A DNA stretch of 64,000 nucleotides from Phaeobacter sp. A36a-5a (lineage in GTDB: Bacteria; Pseudomonadota; Alphaproteobacteria; Rhodobacterales; Rhodobacteraceae), in contig NZ_JBBLYU010000002.1 of NCBI RefSeq assembly GCF_037911135.1, positions 310,001-374,000 on the forward strand, given 5' to 3'. Positions 17,787 through 25,299 of the stretch are shown one piece after another; position 1 is the stretch's first letter; each line of letters starts with the position of its first letter. The position numbers and the translations under genes were made by a program. A model generated the notes under the pieces. It was given only the letters and a program-made list of their open reading frames with translations, was not told the DNA's origin and searched no databases.

Positions 17787-18287
17787 CTTCCCTCCTTTGA
17801 TACGTCAGATTTCGAGCGTCAGATGTGTTTGACTTTTCCGTCACATCATTGACCTGACGTGCGATAACTGCCTGCGTTCCATGCTGGTGCAAAATATGCG
17901 CTGCAGCATTGTGCCAACATGCGGCAGGCCACAAAACAGCAGCTCAATCGGCATCAACGCCTCTGGGCCGATCTGCGCGTTCGGGGAGGTTCCTGGGACA
18001 AGACGCCCGCGAATTCGGCCTTGCAGGCTCTGCTGTCACCTTGGCAGGTATGGCGTAGCGCCGATCTGGAAGGACCGAGCAAGCTGTGGCCGTCGCTTTG
18101 CAATACCACGCCAGAGCAGCTTTTCCCTGATCTTTGCTTAGAGACCTAGGGCGGCCAGCCATGGGCGACGCAGCGAAAGCGTGCAGTTAGTCCGGATTGA
18201 CCGATGCTGCGCTGTGTATGGGTGGCAGCTTTGCGTGTTGCCAGGGTCAACGATCCTTACTACGCTTGATCCCAAAGGAGTGAGATC
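17787..18287. other. Spacer after tRNA-Arg, no recognised gene
   Basis: About 500 bases. A 76-codon plus-strand frame (17919-18149) with no family signature and no clear ribosome site is open but unsupported. TTGCCA (18238-18243) and TACGCT (18261-18266), 17 bases apart, are a possible promoter for the leader at 18288. No integrase is seen. Confidence 0.4.
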
Positions 18288-18341
18288 ATGACCTTCAAAT
18301 TCGTCAGCGATGTAGCAAGCAAGAGGCGCATGGTCCGATAG
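18288..18341 (+). CDS. Candidate leader peptide of the MFS efflux gene
   Basis: A 17-codon frame MTFKFVSDVASKRRMVR then TAG. AAAGGAG lies 7 bases before the ATG, a stronger ribosome site than that of the efflux gene itself. The last codons (SKRRMV) lie in the 5' arm GGCGCATGG (18325-18333) of a hairpin whose 3' arm CCATGCGCC (18360-18368) overlaps the terminator stem. This layout is that of a regulatory leader peptide. Translation has not been shown and the peptide has no homologue I know. Confidence 0.6.
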   Translation: MTFKFVSDVASKRRMVR

Positions 18342-18398
18342 GGTTCTCCATATCCGTTTCCATGCGCCCCCGACATTCTCGGGGGCTTTTTTGTTTTT
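18325..18398 (+). terminator. Overlapping hairpins: attenuator ahead of the MFS gene
   Basis: Hairpin 1 pairs GGCGCATGG (18325-18333) with CCATGCGCC (18360-18368). Hairpin 2 pairs GCCCCCGA (18366-18373) with TCGGGGGC (18379-18386) across CATTC and ends in TTTTTTGTTTTT, a textbook intrinsic terminator. The two share bases 18366-18368, so they compete. The terminator stands only 18 bases before the efflux start codon, so readthrough must be regulated for expression from an upstream promoter. Confidence 0.75.
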
Positions 18399-18415
18399 AT
18401 TGCTCAGAGCATCAG

Positions 18416-19603
18416 ATGAACCGCGCAAGAACACCTCCGAATTTGATCACATTGATCCTGTTGACTGGGTTTTCGCCCATGTCGCTCAACATGTTTCTAC
18501 CCGCTCTGGCTAACATCGCTGTCGATCTCAATACCGACTACGGTACCGTGAGCTGGGCGGTGTCCGGATATCTGGCAATAACGGCAGTTATTCAGTTGAT
18601 CGTTGGGCCCTTGTCAGACCGGATCGGCAGACGACCGGTCCTTCTGGTGGTATTGTTTGTTTTCACTTTCGCCTCCGTGGGGTGCGCTTTTGCTCCAAAC
18701 ATCGTGGCTTTTCTGTTCTGCCGGATGCTCCAAGGCGGCATCGTCGGCGGTTACGCGCTTTCTCTTGCGATAGTTAGGGATACGAGAACGGCACGGGAGG
18801 CTGTAAGCCTGATCGGCTATATCGGAATGGCGATGGCGATTGCTCCAATGGTCGGCCCCATGCTGGGAGGGGTGTTGGACACCTTATTTGGGTGGCGGTC
18901 CGTCTTTGGTTTCTATGCTGTAACGGGCTTCGGATTACTGCTGCTTTGCTGGTTCGACCTCGGAGAAACGAGGCCTCAAAGGGCAAAAGATGCCAGCACT
19001 CCGGCACCTGGCACGATGATGCTTATCCGTGAGCCCCTGTTCTGGGCTTATGCACTCTGTGGTGCGCTTTCTGTCGGCGCATTCTACATCTTTCTGACAG
19101 GCGCACCTCTTGTTGCGCAGTCCGCTTTCAATGTCACAACCGCTGGACTTGGATTCTATATCGGGACCATCACAGTTGGCTTCATGATCGGCGGGTTCTT
19201 GGCCGGTCGGGTTGGAAAACACTTCGAACCAACAACCATGATGATTGCGGGCCGGGTCATGGCGTGTAGTGGTATTGTGGGCGGTTTGCTGTTGCTCGCA
19301 TCGGAGATCATGTCAGCGGAGATTTTCTTTGCGAGCACGATCTTCGTTGGTTTAGGGAACGGCATGACCATGCCGGGATGCAATGCCGGTGCGATGTCGG
19401 TTCGACCAGATCTCGCCGGAAGCGCTGCCGGGCTGAGCGGCGCTCTCATAGTTGCAGGCGGTGCGGTTGTTACCACAGTGACGGGCAACCTCGTATCACA
19501 GACGAACGGGGCACAAACGCTGCTTATGCTTATGCTAGCTTCAACGGGACTGGCGTTGGCATTTGCCATTTGGGCAGCATGGTTGAGTAAGAATAGGGTC
19601 TAG
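18416..19603 (+). CDS. MFS drug efflux transporter, Bcr/CflA family
   Basis: A 395-residue, 12-helix major facilitator. The family signature is visible in MSLNMFLPALANIA, WAVSGYLAITAVIQLIVGPLSDRIGRRPVLL (motif A) and RMLQGGIVGGYALSLAIVRD (motif C region). The family exports bicyclomycin, chloramphenicol-like drugs or sulfonamides; the real substrate is unknown. The start is MNRARTPPN, just after the terminator T tract; the site in front of it (CAGAG) is weak. Base composition is more AT-rich than the core genes to the left, in keeping with acquisition. The leader suggests induction by something that affects translation. Confidence 0.9.
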   Translation: MNRARTPPNLITLILLTGFSPMSLNMFLPALANIAVDLNTDYGTVSWAVSGYLAITAVIQLIVGPLSDRIGRRPVLLVVLFVFTFASVGCAFAPNIVAFLFCRMLQGGIVGGYALSLAIVRDTRTAREAVSLIGYIGMAMAIAPMVGPMLGGVLDTLFGWRSVFGFYAVTGFGLLLLCWFDLGETRPQRAKDASTPAPGTMMLIREPLFWAYALCGALSVGAFYIFLTGAPLVAQSAFNVTTAGLGFYIGTITVGFMIGGFLAGRVGKHFEPTTMMIAGRVMACSGIVGGLLLLASEIMSAEIFFASTIFVGLGNGMTMPGCNAGAMSVRPDLAGSAAGLSGALIVAGGAVVTTVTGNLVSQTNGAQTLLMLMLASTGLALAFAIWAAWLSKNRV

Positions 19604-19859
19604 TATCAAAACAATAGCGGCCGTCGGGCCAGGTGCAGACAAAGCGGTCCTTGAAAACGGGCGCTATTGGCGGAGCTCGAGAATGTCAGAGTTTCCCTAT
19701 CCGGAGTGCGGCGCGGTACAGGATTTTAGTCATTGATGGCGTTGCCGCTTTGGACCGATTCTGAAAATAGACCGGTTCTCTGGTGCAAAATATCGCCCCC
19801 TGATAAGGGTCGAGAGTGCCTTTCTTGTCTGGCTTATTGCGGTTGCTGCGGCGCAGGAT

Positions 19860-20240
19860 AGTTTGTGGCCAGTTTCTGGAGATTGTGGGCGGTTGCGGCG
19901 AGGAGAAATTCGTCATTTGCGCCGCATGACCCATGTAATAGGAGCCGGTTCAGGTTCCTCGCCGGTTGATCGACTGGAAATCCATATTCTGGCGGCAGCG
20001 CGCCTGTGATGGGCGGCCTGACACGTGTGCTTCAAACACTGCTATATGGCGATGCCCCTGCCGGTCGGCCTGCGGTTCGGATCGGACCAGTTCCGGGGGA
20101 ATTGCTTCACCTCGTGCCCTTCAGGGCAGATGTGTTGATTGTTCTCGGCGTCGCACTCGAAGTCGGCTCGGGTCCGGGTCCAGTCACTGCGCTCAGATTT
20201 GTCGAAGCACGAGATGTGCGGGGCGATCTGTCGATCGCCT
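19860..20240 (-). pseudogene. IS1182-family transposase remnant
   Basis: Two broken pieces read on the minus strand. The upstream piece contains PHISCFDKSERSDWT, then a DFECDAENNQHICPEGH segment, the zinc-ribbon-like middle of IS1182 transposases. The downstream piece (19861-19923) reads GANDEFLLAATAHNLQKLA in a different frame, the conserved C-terminus. The central catalytic part is missing and the frames do not join, so the element is dead. It sits between the MFS gene and the sugar operon and marks past insertion activity. Confidence 0.75.
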
Positions 20241-20469
20241 GCCAGCATTTGGCTGACGATTTTTTGCTCGCGGCGGCGGCACTTTCGAAAAGCGATGAAG
20301 ACAGGCCGATCACGGGCCAACACCCTTTCGAGCGTGCTAACGCGCTGGGCGAACTGCCCTGCATTTCGCAGTCATGAACCGAAGATCTAGTACGAGGATC
20401 TCGGGGGGCTCCACTCCGTGCGCCTATAACCGTATGTTTTAGAACATAAAAAATTCGCGAAGAAATTTG

Positions 20470-20518
20470 TTGACAAGATGTTGATGAAGAACGAACCTTT
20501 TATTTGGAAACGTTTCCA
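20470..20518 (+). promoter_or_regulatory. Sugar operon promoter with LacI-type operator
   Basis: A consensus -35 TTGACA (20470-20475) is followed, near the expected transcription start, by the perfect 14-base palindrome TGGAAACGTTTCCA (20505-20518) centred on CG, the classic LacI-family operator form. The -10 box is poor. The first gene starts 35 bases after the palindrome. The cognate repressor is most likely the LacI protein at the far end of the operon. Confidence 0.8.
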
Positions 20519-20553
20519 TAATCTTTTAGGGAAATTCCACAGGAGGGACGCAG

Positions 20554-21384
20554 GTGAAATCCGCACGTATGAACAGACTGTTCGGTGTTTCGGGAAATTG
20601 CTTTGACGTGGCAATCGACCACGGCATGTTCAATGAAAGCGCCTTCCTTGGCGGGATTGAGAACATGCAGGCCGCGATCACGATTGTGGCGAGCGCGGCA
20701 CCGGATGCCATTCAGCTGCCACCGGGGACGGCGCCGATCCTGCAGGCAATCCCCGGCAAGGACCGTCCGGCGCTGGTGTTGCGGACCGACATTGCCAATG
20801 TTTATGGCAATCCGTTGCCACGGTCGCTGTTTTCAGAAGTGATAGCCGACCCGGTTGAGCAAGCTGTGGCCCTCGATGCGGCCTGTGTGGTGGTGAATCT
20901 GCTCATGCTGCCCGGTCAGCCCGAAGTGCATCAGGCCTGCATTCAGAACATCAACCGGTTGAAGCGCGCTTGCGATCTGGCAGGGATGCCGCTGATGGTG
21001 GAGCCGCTGGTGATGCAGGACAACGCCAAGGCCGGTGGTGGTTACATGGTGGATGGCGATCTGGCAAAGATCCTGCCTTTGGTGCGTCAGGCCGTGGAAC
21101 TGGGCGCGGACATCATCAAGGCGGATCCTTGCGACGATGTTTCCCAGTATTACCGTGTGATTGAGATTGCCCAGGACGTACCCGTGTTGGTGCGCGGTGG
21201 CGGCAAGGTCTCTGACAAGGAGATTCTGACACGGACCGAAGCTTTGATGAAACAGGGCGCCCGCGGTATTGTTTATGGCCGCAATGTGATCCATCACGAC
21301 GACCCGGCAGGCATGACCAAAGCGCTGATGGCGGTGGTGCATAACGGCGCCTCCGTGGCTGATGCCCTGGGGATGATCGCGTGA
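20554..21384 (+). CDS. Class I aldolase, DhnA/LacD/LsrF-type
   Basis: A 276-residue TIM-barrel aldolase. The start is a GTG with AGGAGG 7 bases upstream. IDHGMFN near the N-terminus, the predicted Schiff-base lysine in ADIIKADP (K189), and the phosphate-binding VLVRGGGK and GARGIVYGRNV segments place it with the DhnA/LsrF class I aldolases, which cleave ketose or ulose phosphates. It is first in the operon and overlaps the next gene by four bases (GTGA). With a PfkB kinase downstream it probably splits the phosphorylated ketose into two three-carbon units, or C2 plus C3 for a pentose. The substrate is inferred only. Confidence 0.85.
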   Translation: MKSARMNRLFGVSGNCFDVAIDHGMFNESAFLGGIENMQAAITIVASAAPDAIQLPPGTAPILQAIPGKDRPALVLRTDIANVYGNPLPRSLFSEVIADPVEQAVALDAACVVVNLLMLPGQPEVHQACIQNINRLKRACDLAGMPLMVEPLVMQDNAKAGGGYMVDGDLAKILPLVRQAVELGADIIKADPCDDVSQYYRVIEIAQDVPVLVRGGGKVSDKEILTRTEALMKQGARGIVYGRNVIHHDDPAGMTKALMAVVHNGASVADALGMIA

Positions 21385-22532
21385 GCCGCGTCGTCAAATT
21401 CGGCGTCATTGGCTGCGGGCTTATGGGGCGCGAGTTTGCCTCGACTGCCGCCCGCTGGCTGCATCTGACCGAAACAAAAGCGCGGCCAGAGATTGTCGCG
21501 GTGTGCGACACGAACACGGACCTGATGGATTGGTTTTCGCACAATCTGTCCAGCGTGACGCAAAAGACGACCGACTACCGAGAGATGCTCGACAATCCAG
21601 AGGTCGAGGCGATCTATTGCGCGCTACCGCATGTGCTGCATGATCAGGTATATCCGCAGATCATGGCTGCCGGGAAACACCTGTTCGGCGAAAAACCGTT
21701 TGGTATGGATGGGGCCGCAAACGCCCGTATTCAGGCGGCGATTGATGCGCATCCTGATGTGATGGTGCGGTGTTCATCCGAGATGCCGTTCTATCCCGGT
21801 GCGCAAAAGGTCATCAATCTTGTGCGATCCGGTGATCTGGGAGAAATCATCGAAGTTGAGGCCGCGTTCCTGCATTCCTCGGACCTTGACCCGGACAAGC
21901 CGATCAACTGGAAACGCATGGTTGAGGTAAATGGCGCCTACGGCTGCATGGGCGATCTTGGCATGCATGTGCTGCATGTGCCCTTGCGACTGGGGTGGCG
22001 CCCGACCCATGTATCGGCGTCGTTGGTCAACCGGTTTCGGACCCGTCCGGATGGCAAGGGGGGGACCGTACCCTGCGAGACATGGGACAACGCCACCATC
22101 ACTGGCCATGTCGAGGATGCCGGGGGCGGCTTTCCTCTGGTGCTGAAAACCTGGCGTATATCGCCCGGAGATTCCAACAGCTGGAGCCTGCGCGTTCTTG
22201 GGACCAAAAGAAGCGCCTATTTCACCACCAAGAACCCGCGCCAGTGGCAGTGGATGGACTATAGCGGCGGCGATCAGGTCTGGCAGGTGCAGGACATCGG
22301 ATTTCAGACCCTGTTCCCGGCCATAACGGGGGCCATTTTCGAATTTGGTTTCCCGGACGCCCTGCAACAGATGTGGGCCGCCTTTCTGGATGAGCTGGCC
22401 GGAGGCGATGCGCGTGGATTTCATTGCGCAACACCCGCAGAAGCGGCGGACCACCACGCCGTGCTGACCGCAGCCCTGAAGGCGGGCACCGAACACAGGG
22501 TCGTCACTGTCGACTACGGGGCGGAAACGTGA
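21381..22532 (+). CDS. Gfo/Idh/MocA family oxidoreductase
   Basis: A 383-residue NAD(P)-dependent sugar dehydrogenase family protein. The Rossmann start is GVIGCGLMGREFAS and the conserved EKPFGMD motif follows near residue 110. The C-terminal half is the usual alpha/beta substrate domain, with catalytic histidine candidates around LGMHVLHVP. It starts at a GTG overlapping the aldolase stop. In sugar operons these enzymes oxidise, epimerise or deglycosylate sugars, so it may feed a modified sugar into the isomerase step. Confidence 0.88.
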   Translation: MSRVVKFGVIGCGLMGREFASTAARWLHLTETKARPEIVAVCDTNTDLMDWFSHNLSSVTQKTTDYREMLDNPEVEAIYCALPHVLHDQVYPQIMAAGKHLFGEKPFGMDGAANARIQAAIDAHPDVMVRCSSEMPFYPGAQKVINLVRSGDLGEIIEVEAAFLHSSDLDPDKPINWKRMVEVNGAYGCMGDLGMHVLHVPLRLGWRPTHVSASLVNRFRTRPDGKGGTVPCETWDNATITGHVEDAGGGFPLVLKTWRISPGDSNSWSLRVLGTKRSAYFTTKNPRQWQWMDYSGGDQVWQVQDIGFQTLFPAITGAIFEFGFPDALQQMWAAFLDELAGGDARGFHCATPAEAADHHAVLTAALKAGTEHRVVTVDYGAET

Positions 22533-23194
22533 AGCGCTCCGAGATCAATCAGGCCATCCGCGCCGCCAAGGACCTATTGCAGGCGTTTCGCTGGTCGTTG
22601 CCGGCATGGGCAGATTGGGATGTCGCAGAATTTGCAGCCAATCCCGACTTGGGCGACTGGTTGCAGCTTCATCAGATGGGCTGGGATGTGACGGATTTCG
22701 GCTCGGGCGATTTTGCGCGGCGCGGTCTGGTGTTGTTCTGCCTGCGCAACGGTATCCAGTCTGACGCGACAAGTCTGCCCTACGCTGAAAAGCTGTTGTT
22801 CGTCGGGGAAGGGCAGGAAACTCCGTTTCATACCCACAAGATTAAGCTGGAGGACATCATCAACCGTGGCGGCGGGGATTTGATGATCGAGTTCCGCCAG
22901 CCTGACGGTGTCGATGATCCAATTGTTCTGCGCTGTGATGGCTTTGTCCACCGGCTGGAACCCGATGAACCACTGTGCCTGAAACCCGGATCAAGTGTCA
23001 CGATTCCATGTGGTCTTTATCACCGCTTCTATGCGCGCCCAGGCAGCGGCATGGTGCTGGGCGGTGAAGTGTCTCAGGTCAATGATGACGGATCGGACAA
23101 CTATTTTCTGGAGCCTCTGGGGCGGTTTTCTTCCATAACGGAAGATGCCCAACCCGTGCATCCCTTGTGGAATGAAGTGGGGTCGACCCCGTGA
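22529..23194 (+). CDS. D-lyxose isomerase family sugar isomerase
   Basis: A 221-residue cupin. The metal site is ETPFHTHKIKLEDIINRGGG (H101, H103, E108), which closely matches the HxHxxKxEDIINRGGG pattern of D-lyxose isomerases, with a further histidine in CGLYHRFYA. These enzymes interconvert D-lyxose and D-xylulose or D-mannose and D-fructose. The GTG start overlaps the preceding stop (GTGA); the long open frame upstream belongs to the overlapping gene. It should turn the imported aldose into a ketose for the kinase. Confidence 0.88.
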   Translation: MKRSEINQAIRAAKDLLQAFRWSLPAWADWDVAEFAANPDLGDWLQLHQMGWDVTDFGSGDFARRGLVLFCLRNGIQSDATSLPYAEKLLFVGEGQETPFHTHKIKLEDIINRGGGDLMIEFRQPDGVDDPIVLRCDGFVHRLEPDEPLCLKPGSSVTIPCGLYHRFYARPGSGMVLGGEVSQVNDDGSDNYFLEPLGRFSSITEDAQPVHPLWNEVGSTP

Positions 23195-24219
23195 CCACGC
23201 GCGAAGGCATAATTTGTGCGGGCAACTGGATCGTGGATCTCGTACACGAGATTGCGCATTGGCCCGCTGAGAGCGATCTGGTTCGCATCGACGGGCAAGA
23301 CAAGGGCGTGGGTGGCGGTGCGGCCAATGTTGTGACGGCGCTGACCAAGCTTGAAACCGGGCTACCGCTTTGGCCGATGGGCGCCATCGGTCAGGATGAC
23401 TTCGGGAAATTTATCAAGGCGCACTGTCATGAACTGGGTCTTCCAACGCATCTGATCTCGGAAAAACCAGACACCGCGACGGCACATACCCATGTCATGT
23501 CTGTTACCGGAAGATCGCGCACGTTCTTCTATCAGGGCGGCTCCAATGACGTGCTGTCTGATCAAGATTTCCCGACGGGCGTTTTTGAAAGCCATAAAGC
23601 GCGCATTTTCTATCTGGGCTACCTGACCCTGTTGGCCGATCTGGATCGGATCACGGATGATGGCAGCACGCCTGCGGCGAGGGTGCTCTCCCGTGCCCGC
23701 GCCGCAGGTATGACCACCTGCGTTGATCTTGCTTCGGTTGATCGCCCGGATTTCTCGAAGATCGTCGCGGCGACAATTCGACAAATCGACTATCTGATAT
23801 TGAACGAAATCGAATTGGCCCGCGCGAGTGGCCAGACTCCACCTGTCGCCAGTCAGACGCCGAACATGCAGGACATGATCGAGATGGCAAAGGCGCTGAT
23901 CAAAGACGGGGTCCGGCGGGCCGTGGTCGTTCACTGCCAGCAAATGGCGCTCTGGATTGGGGTTGATGGGCAGGTCGCACACGTCCCGGTCGTGCCCTTA
24001 CCGCGTGAACTGGTCGCAAGCCCCTTGGGCGCAGGCGATGCCTTTTGTGCCGGAATTTTGTATGCGCTTCATGAAGGCTGGACACCGCAGCGTGCCCTGG
24101 AACTGGGCCATGCCATCGCAAGGGCCTCCTTGCGCGGGGTCACAGCCACCGAAGCCATCCCGAATCTGAACCAACTGACCGATCAACTGGATCGGCAGAC
24201 AAAAGGCATCACGACATGA
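23191..24219 (+). CDS. PfkB-family sugar kinase
   Basis: A 342-residue ribokinase-fold kinase. The N-terminal GGGAANVVTALTKL is the sugar-binding glycine motif and LGAGDAFCAGILYAL holds the catalytic aspartate. The GTG start overlaps the isomerase stop. It should phosphorylate the ketose made by the isomerase, with ATP, giving the substrate for the class I aldolase. It ends 47 bases before the substrate-binding protein gene, the first gap of the operon. Confidence 0.9.
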   Translation: MTTREGIICAGNWIVDLVHEIAHWPAESDLVRIDGQDKGVGGGAANVVTALTKLETGLPLWPMGAIGQDDFGKFIKAHCHELGLPTHLISEKPDTATAHTHVMSVTGRSRTFFYQGGSNDVLSDQDFPTGVFESHKARIFYLGYLTLLADLDRITDDGSTPAARVLSRARAAGMTTCVDLASVDRPDFSKIVAATIRQIDYLILNEIELARASGQTPPVASQTPNMQDMIEMAKALIKDGVRRAVVVHCQQMALWIGVDGQVAHVPVVPLPRELVASPLGAGDAFCAGILYALHEGWTPQRALELGHAIARASLRGVTATEAIPNLNQLTDQLDRQTKGITT

Positions 24220-24266
24220 ACCAGCTTCATGTGATGTCAATACTGTCTTTAGAGGAGGAAAAGACA

Positions 24267-25232
24267 ATGACTATCATCCCCAGACGTAGCTTTTTGGCAC
24301 TGACGACCGCAGCAATGACGGCAATGCTGCCGCTCGGTGCGACCGCACAGGACGCCCCGGTAATTGCCAGCATCGTGTTCCAGGGCGACCAGTTCATGCA
24401 GTTCCTGCAAACGGGTGTGCGCGAAACCGCCGAAGCGGCGGGCGCAGAAGTACTGGAAATTAATATCGACGGCGATCAGGCGCGTGAAATTCAGGCCATT
24501 GATACCTACATTTCGCGCGGCGTCGATGCGATCGTGATTGCGCCACTTTCGGCCGCGAATTCGGGCCCTGCTTTGCAGCGCGCACGTGACGGCGGTATTG
24601 TTGTGGTTGCCCTGAACGGCGGCCTTGAGGATGCCAGCATTGCGCATGCGACCTTCTCAACGGCCAACCGTGATCTTGGGGCATCCACCGGCGCTGCCGC
24701 CGCCAGCTTTGTAAGTGATAGCCTTGGTGGCAAAGCAAATGTCGCCATTCTGGCGTTCTCGTCGCTCTTGCCGGAACAGTCTGGCGACCGGACAGGCGGT
24801 TTCAAGGATGCTGTCGCTGAAGGCAATTCCATCGAGATCGTGGCCGAGCAGGACGCCTGGATGCCAGAAGCCGCAGTTACTGTGGCCACCGATATTCTGA
24901 CCGCCCACCCTGAGGTCAATGTCATCTACGCGGCAAACGAAGGCGGCACCGTGGGGGCGATGCAGGCGGTGCGCAACGCGGGTCGTGCCGGTGAGGTCTT
25001 TGTCTTTGGCATCGACGGATCGGAACAGCTGGGTCGGGGTCTTTTGGCGGGCGACAATGTTCTGCAGGCGGTGACTGCTCAGGCGCCGCTCCAGATGGGT
25101 GCCATGGGTGCCGAAGCCGCCCTTGCCATTCTTGCAGGTGAAGAAGTCGAGGCACAAACCACCGTGCCGGCAATGCTTCTGAGCAGGACCGACGCGGATG
25201 GCGTCACCGCGTTCCTGGAAAGCATTCAGTAG
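24267..25232 (+). CDS. Ribose-type sugar ABC transporter substrate-binding protein
   Basis: A 321-residue periplasmic protein. MTIIPRRSFLALTTAAMTAMLPLGATAQ is a signal peptide with twin arginines; cleavage near AQD. The mature part has the RbsB-like pattern of two alpha/beta lobes, with GVDAIVIAPLSA and VFGIDGSEQLGRGL. GAGGAGG precedes the ATG at 24267. It captures the sugar in the periplasm for the ATPase and permease that follow. The ligand is unknown. Confidence 0.92.
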   Translation: MTIIPRRSFLALTTAAMTAMLPLGATAQDAPVIASIVFQGDQFMQFLQTGVRETAEAAGAEVLEINIDGDQAREIQAIDTYISRGVDAIVIAPLSAANSGPALQRARDGGIVVVALNGGLEDASIAHATFSTANRDLGASTGAAAASFVSDSLGGKANVAILAFSSLLPEQSGDRTGGFKDAVAEGNSIEIVAEQDAWMPEAAVTVATDILTAHPEVNVIYAANEGGTVGAMQAVRNAGRAGEVFVFGIDGSEQLGRGLLAGDNVLQAVTAQAPLQMGAMGAEAALAILAGEEVEAQTTVPAMLLSRTDADGVTAFLESIQ

Positions 25233-25241
25233 AATCAATGG

Positions 25242-25264
25242 CAGGGGGCCGTGTCGGCCCCCTG
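25242..25264 (+). promoter_or_regulatory. Intercistronic hairpin after the binding-protein gene
   Basis: A perfect stem CAGGGGGCC / GGCCCCCTG with loop GTGTC, 9 bases after the stop and followed by TTTCAC. Such stems often protect the highly expressed binding-protein message or attenuate the downstream transporter genes. Confidence 0.65.
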
Positions 25265-25299
25265 TTTCACTGATCATCACAGGCAAAGGCAGGTAACCC

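Noticed and set aside
17749-17934. Minus-strand frame ending RGGFEPPTP
   Set aside because: This is the well-known spurious translation of tRNA sequence; it overlaps tRNA-Arg and has no other support.
17919-18149. 76-codon frame after tRNA-Arg
   Set aside because: No ribosome site, family signature or partner; an overlapping minus-strand frame is equally open.
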